Part shown: one piece after another, positions 61,511 to 64,000 of the stretch
How the letters are laid out: each line of letters opens with the position of its first letter
Numbering within the stretch: position 1 is the first letter of the stretch
Assembly (NCBI GenBank): GCA_014529385.2
Contig: CM043945.1
Coordinates: forward strand, 95,332,112-95,396,111
DNA: 64,000 nucleotides
Origin: Adiantum capillus-veneris
Taxonomy: Eukaryota > Streptophyta > Polypodiopsida > Polypodiales > Pteridaceae
Direction: 5' to 3'
Notes under the pieces: generated by a model
The model's input: the letters and a program-made list of their open reading frames with translations, nothing else
Databases searched by the model: none
What the model was told of the DNA's origin: nothing
Position numbers and translations under genes: made by a program

Positions 61511-62046
61511 TTTTTGCAAATTCTTGAAATTTTTACCTCAATGTCCTTGAGCTTACCCACTGGTTCATACAACTTTTAAGCATACTCTCCAGTCGGATTG
61601 ACTGGTTTGGAGTCTTTTCGTGCTATTTCTAGCCGTAGATCTGAAATTCTGCAACTTCAAATAACAACTCACAATGATTCCTTCAGAGAGAGGAATGTTT
61701 TGAAATCCACCTCGGATTCTACTTACCCTACTCCTACGTTCTACTGCAATGGGGTTGTGGAAAGTGTCCACAAACACTCATTTTATTGTTTTTTATGGTT
61801 TTTTGAGCATTGATCTTAAGACTTGTCTCGTCCATCAATCATTCTCAAAATCCTAACCTAGTTCTATAATCCTACAATCCTAAAGGCACTCAACAAGTAC
61901 GATTACTTCCAAGCTACCTCTACACAACAAAAGACGATAATCTTAAGCTATGCGGTTCTATAAGAAATTTTTGACTTTAGGAGATCCTAGAGGAAGTTAA
62001 AGGATAACTTCACAAGACGCTCGTGTTTTTTCCTAGTTTAGGTCTC
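61511..62046. other. Gypsy leader sequence, no gene recognised
   Basis: Lies between the palindromic repeats and the primer site. No coding motif recognised. Confidence 0.45.
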
Positions 62047-62069
62047 TTCAATCCCCGACAGCGGTGCCA
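62047..62069 (-). promoter_or_regulatory. Primer binding site (tRNA-Asp type) of gypsy element 3
   Basis: Minus strand TGGCACCGCTGTCGGGGATT matches the plant tRNA-Asp-primed site TGGCGCCGTTGCCGGGGATC with about four changes over 23 bases. It follows two bases after an LTR-like end (minus ...CCCACA). Confidence 0.75.
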
Positions 62070-62071
62070 AA

Positions 62072-62236
62072 TGTGGGAAGGTGTCTAACCTCACTCCTAT
62101 CTTCTTGCAAATTGTGCGCGTATGTCGCATGTGTCAATGCAAGGAACTTGCCGATACACCGTGTGCGAGCCACAAATGGCTCCAAGCACACAACAAGCCT
62201 AAACTAGTAAGCTCAAAGAAGGAGATGGTGTGTCAC
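62072..62236 (-). repeat. LTR end adjoining the tRNA-Asp primer site (boundary partly unknown)
   Basis: Minus-strand sequence ending CACCTTCCCACA just before the primer site is the expected 3' end of a 5' LTR. Its start is not fixed and no paired LTR was seen. The upstream retropepsin frame (62,626-62,237) appears to run into it, so this LTR may have inserted there or the two fragments are joined by deletion. Confidence 0.5.
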
Positions 62237-62626
62237 TCACCGCTCTACGCTTGCTTCGTAGAGGATTCCAAAAACTGCAGTTTTTTTCTTGTTGACACCC
62301 TTAACTTGGATAATACTCTCAGATAGAGGTGGCTTCCCTAATTGACACCACACCCCATATGATAGCAGATTATATTTAGCACCCGTGTCCAATAAGGCGT
62401 TATATAGCACTTTTCCATAGGTGCTATTTAGCTCAATAGGGTACCGTAGAGGTGTGTCAGAGTCCGACCAATCCTCGTCGATTTCAATGTGGAATGGATG
62501 TGTGACTCCAAGGTTAGCCTCTCGTTTTCGTCTTATACATTGTTGTCGCTCCTTAGCCTCAGCTTGAGCTTGTATCTTTTTCAATTCTATTTGTGCCTTG
62601 GTTGCCCTTTTTTGTATGGATGGCAC
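62237..62626 (-). pseudogene. Second retropepsin-like domain after integrase (element 2), truncated
   Basis: The frame begins in a coiled-coil-like charged stretch (QIELKKIQAQAEAKERQQC), passes an acidic segment, then NALLDTGAKYNLLSYGVW, a canonical aspartic-protease active site (D-T-G-A, codons at 62,378-62,389). It is followed by PLSESIIQVKGVNKKKTAVF. The frame then runs into non-homologous sequence and stops at 62,237, so the ILG part is missing. It overlaps the integrase frame by 68 bases in another frame, and integrase KFKRYYDPLSQEELRAI probably led straight into it before a frameshift. The intact DTGA contrasts with element 1, where Gly is a stop. Confidence 0.65.
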
Positions 62627-63988
62627 GCAACTCCTCTTGGCTTAAAGGATCATAGTATCTTTTAAATTTTCTCCCATTGAGGAATCCAATGGTTTCAACT
62701 CCATTAAGAGTCTCCATATGAATGGTTCCTTGTGGGGTGATCTCACATACTCTATATGGTCCTTTTCCCGTACATTTCAACTTTTTCTTTTCGTTACGCA
62801 CTCCATACATAAGGACTTTATCACCAACATTGATATCTTTGTTCTTTAGATGACGGTCAAACCATTTCTTCCTCCTATATTTCTCCACAAGTGCATTTTG
62901 CACAACTAATTGCCTCTCTTCATCTAGCCTTTCAAGGATATATAATCGCTCAACTAAGGGGTTACCATTCCAACCTTCTTGAGAAGCTACTCGAAGACTA
63001 CGAACGACAAACTCCCATGGCATAACCGCTTCTTGTCCATACACCATCTTGAATGGTGTGCAGTTAATGGCAACTTTATACACAATACGATAAGCCCATA
63101 GAGCTGATGTAAGCTTTAAATCCCAATCTGTGCGATGAGCTTTCACCGTTTTGGTTAAAATAGAGATTAAGGTCTTATTGGTGCTCTCAGCTTGGTTATC
63201 TGCTTGTGAATAATAAGGTGTGGATTTATGGTGAGCTATCATAAAGTTGGTAGTGAGTTCTTTTATTACTCCATTTATAAAATGAGTACCATTGTCACTC
63301 ACAATCTCAAAGGGACAACCAAATCTTGTAATAATGTTCTCAAAGAGAAACTTGGTAGTTGACCTTGCATCGGCCTTACGTGTCGCCCTGGCTTCCGTCC
63401 ACTTTGTCACATAGTCAGTGACAACGATAATATATCGAGACTGACTGCTACAAACTGTCGGACTAATTTGGCCACAAAGTCCAAACCCCATTTTTCAAAT
63501 GGTTGAGTCACTTTAACAGGATGTAAGGGCATCCTATCCTTTTGTTGTGTGATCTTGTAACGTTGGCATACATCACATCCTTTTGCAAAAAGTGATGCAT
63601 CCTTAAATAAGGTTGGCCACCAATATCCTGATTGCAATACCTTTCTAGCTGTTAGTTCCCCTGAGAAATGTTCTCCGGCTATACCCATGTGGGCTTCTTG
63701 CAGTATGTATAAATACTCATCCTCACGGGCACAGCGTCTAAGAATATCATCCTTCCCTAGCCTGTAGAGAGTTTCCGCAATGAGAGAGTAAGGTTCACAT
63801 TCTTTTAAAAATTTTCGAGCTCTGTCTTTACGAAGCTCTTTGGGTGGAAAACCATTAACTAGAAAGTTCACAATCTTCTCACTCCATTCAGGTATGGTTT
63901 TGCCTAGGAATAGAGAAGTATAAGGTAATTCATCATCGACTCCAGTAGGGGCTTCACCATTGGGTATGCGAAAAAAATGATCAGCCAT
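62559..63988 (-). pseudogene. Ty3/gypsy integrase (element 2, at right edge, one frameshift)
   Basis: The first frame (63,988-63,407) carries the linker and zinc domain: HMGIAGEHFSGELTARKVL, GYWWPTLF, GCDVCQRYK, and the first Asp in WGLDFVAK. A frameshift near 63,480 leads to the second frame (63,491-62,559) with YIIVVTDYVTKWTEA, D in IVSDNGTHF and E in QADNQAESTNKT. The C-terminal domain reads VGDKVLMYG, GPYRVCEI and GFLNGRKFKRYY. All three catalytic acids are present. The upstream RNase H and RT lie beyond the window. No chromodomain; the architecture matches element 1. Confidence 0.92.
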
Positions 63989-64000
63989 GACATGTCTTTT

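Overview
This window looks like repeat-rich nuclear DNA from a land plant with a large genome. The evidence is degenerate TTTAGGG-type telomere-like repeats, plant-type Ty3/gypsy and Ty1/copia elements with tRNA-Met and tRNA-Asp type primer sites, a Mutator-like transposase with a SWIM finger, a LINE tail, and spliced genes with short GT-AG introns. A seed-free plant (fern or similar) is my guess from the Penelope-type element and the ParB-methyltransferase gene, but the sequence alone does not prove the lineage. I see no housekeeping gene. Nearly all recognisable coding sequence is transposon-derived and damaged.

Layout. 1-2.1 kb: a short unknown open frame, a telomere-like block and the 3' end of a plus-strand chromovirus. 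2.1-16 kb: mostly old non-coding sequence with minisatellites, one gypsy RT/RNase H fragment (6.2-7.1 kb) and one gag fragment (10.7-11.1 kb). 16.6-25.0 kb: a minus-strand Penelope-like element with two copies of a terminal repeat, each bounded by (TG)n tracts. 26.4-27.0 kb: a LINE zinc-knuckle tail. 29.8-43.3 kb: a minus-strand Ty3/gypsy element split by a complete plus-strand copia insertion (34,981-40,303) flanked by a GAAAG target duplication. 43.9-48.0 kb: an 11-exon minus-strand gene with a ParB-like domain and a beta-order DNA methyltransferase domain. 48.4-53.7 kb: a second copia element, minus strand, inserted in a TG/CA-rich array. 53.7-54.9 kb: TG/CA palindromes and a large inverted repeat dense in CACGTG. 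55.2-58.5 kb: a Mutator-like transposase, followed by a small intact 112-residue open frame. 59.2-64 kb: microsatellite, a gypsy leader with ~290-bp tandem repeats punctuated by palindromes, a tRNA-Asp-type primer site, and a gypsy integrase running off the right edge.

The most promising leads are: (1) the spliced ParB-DNA methyltransferase gene; (2) a second retropepsin-like domain placed after integrase in both non-chromoviral gypsy elements here; (3) the Penelope-like element whose unit borders coincide with (TG)n; and (4) two palindrome-rich arrays. All motif calls were read by eye and no alignment or database search was run.
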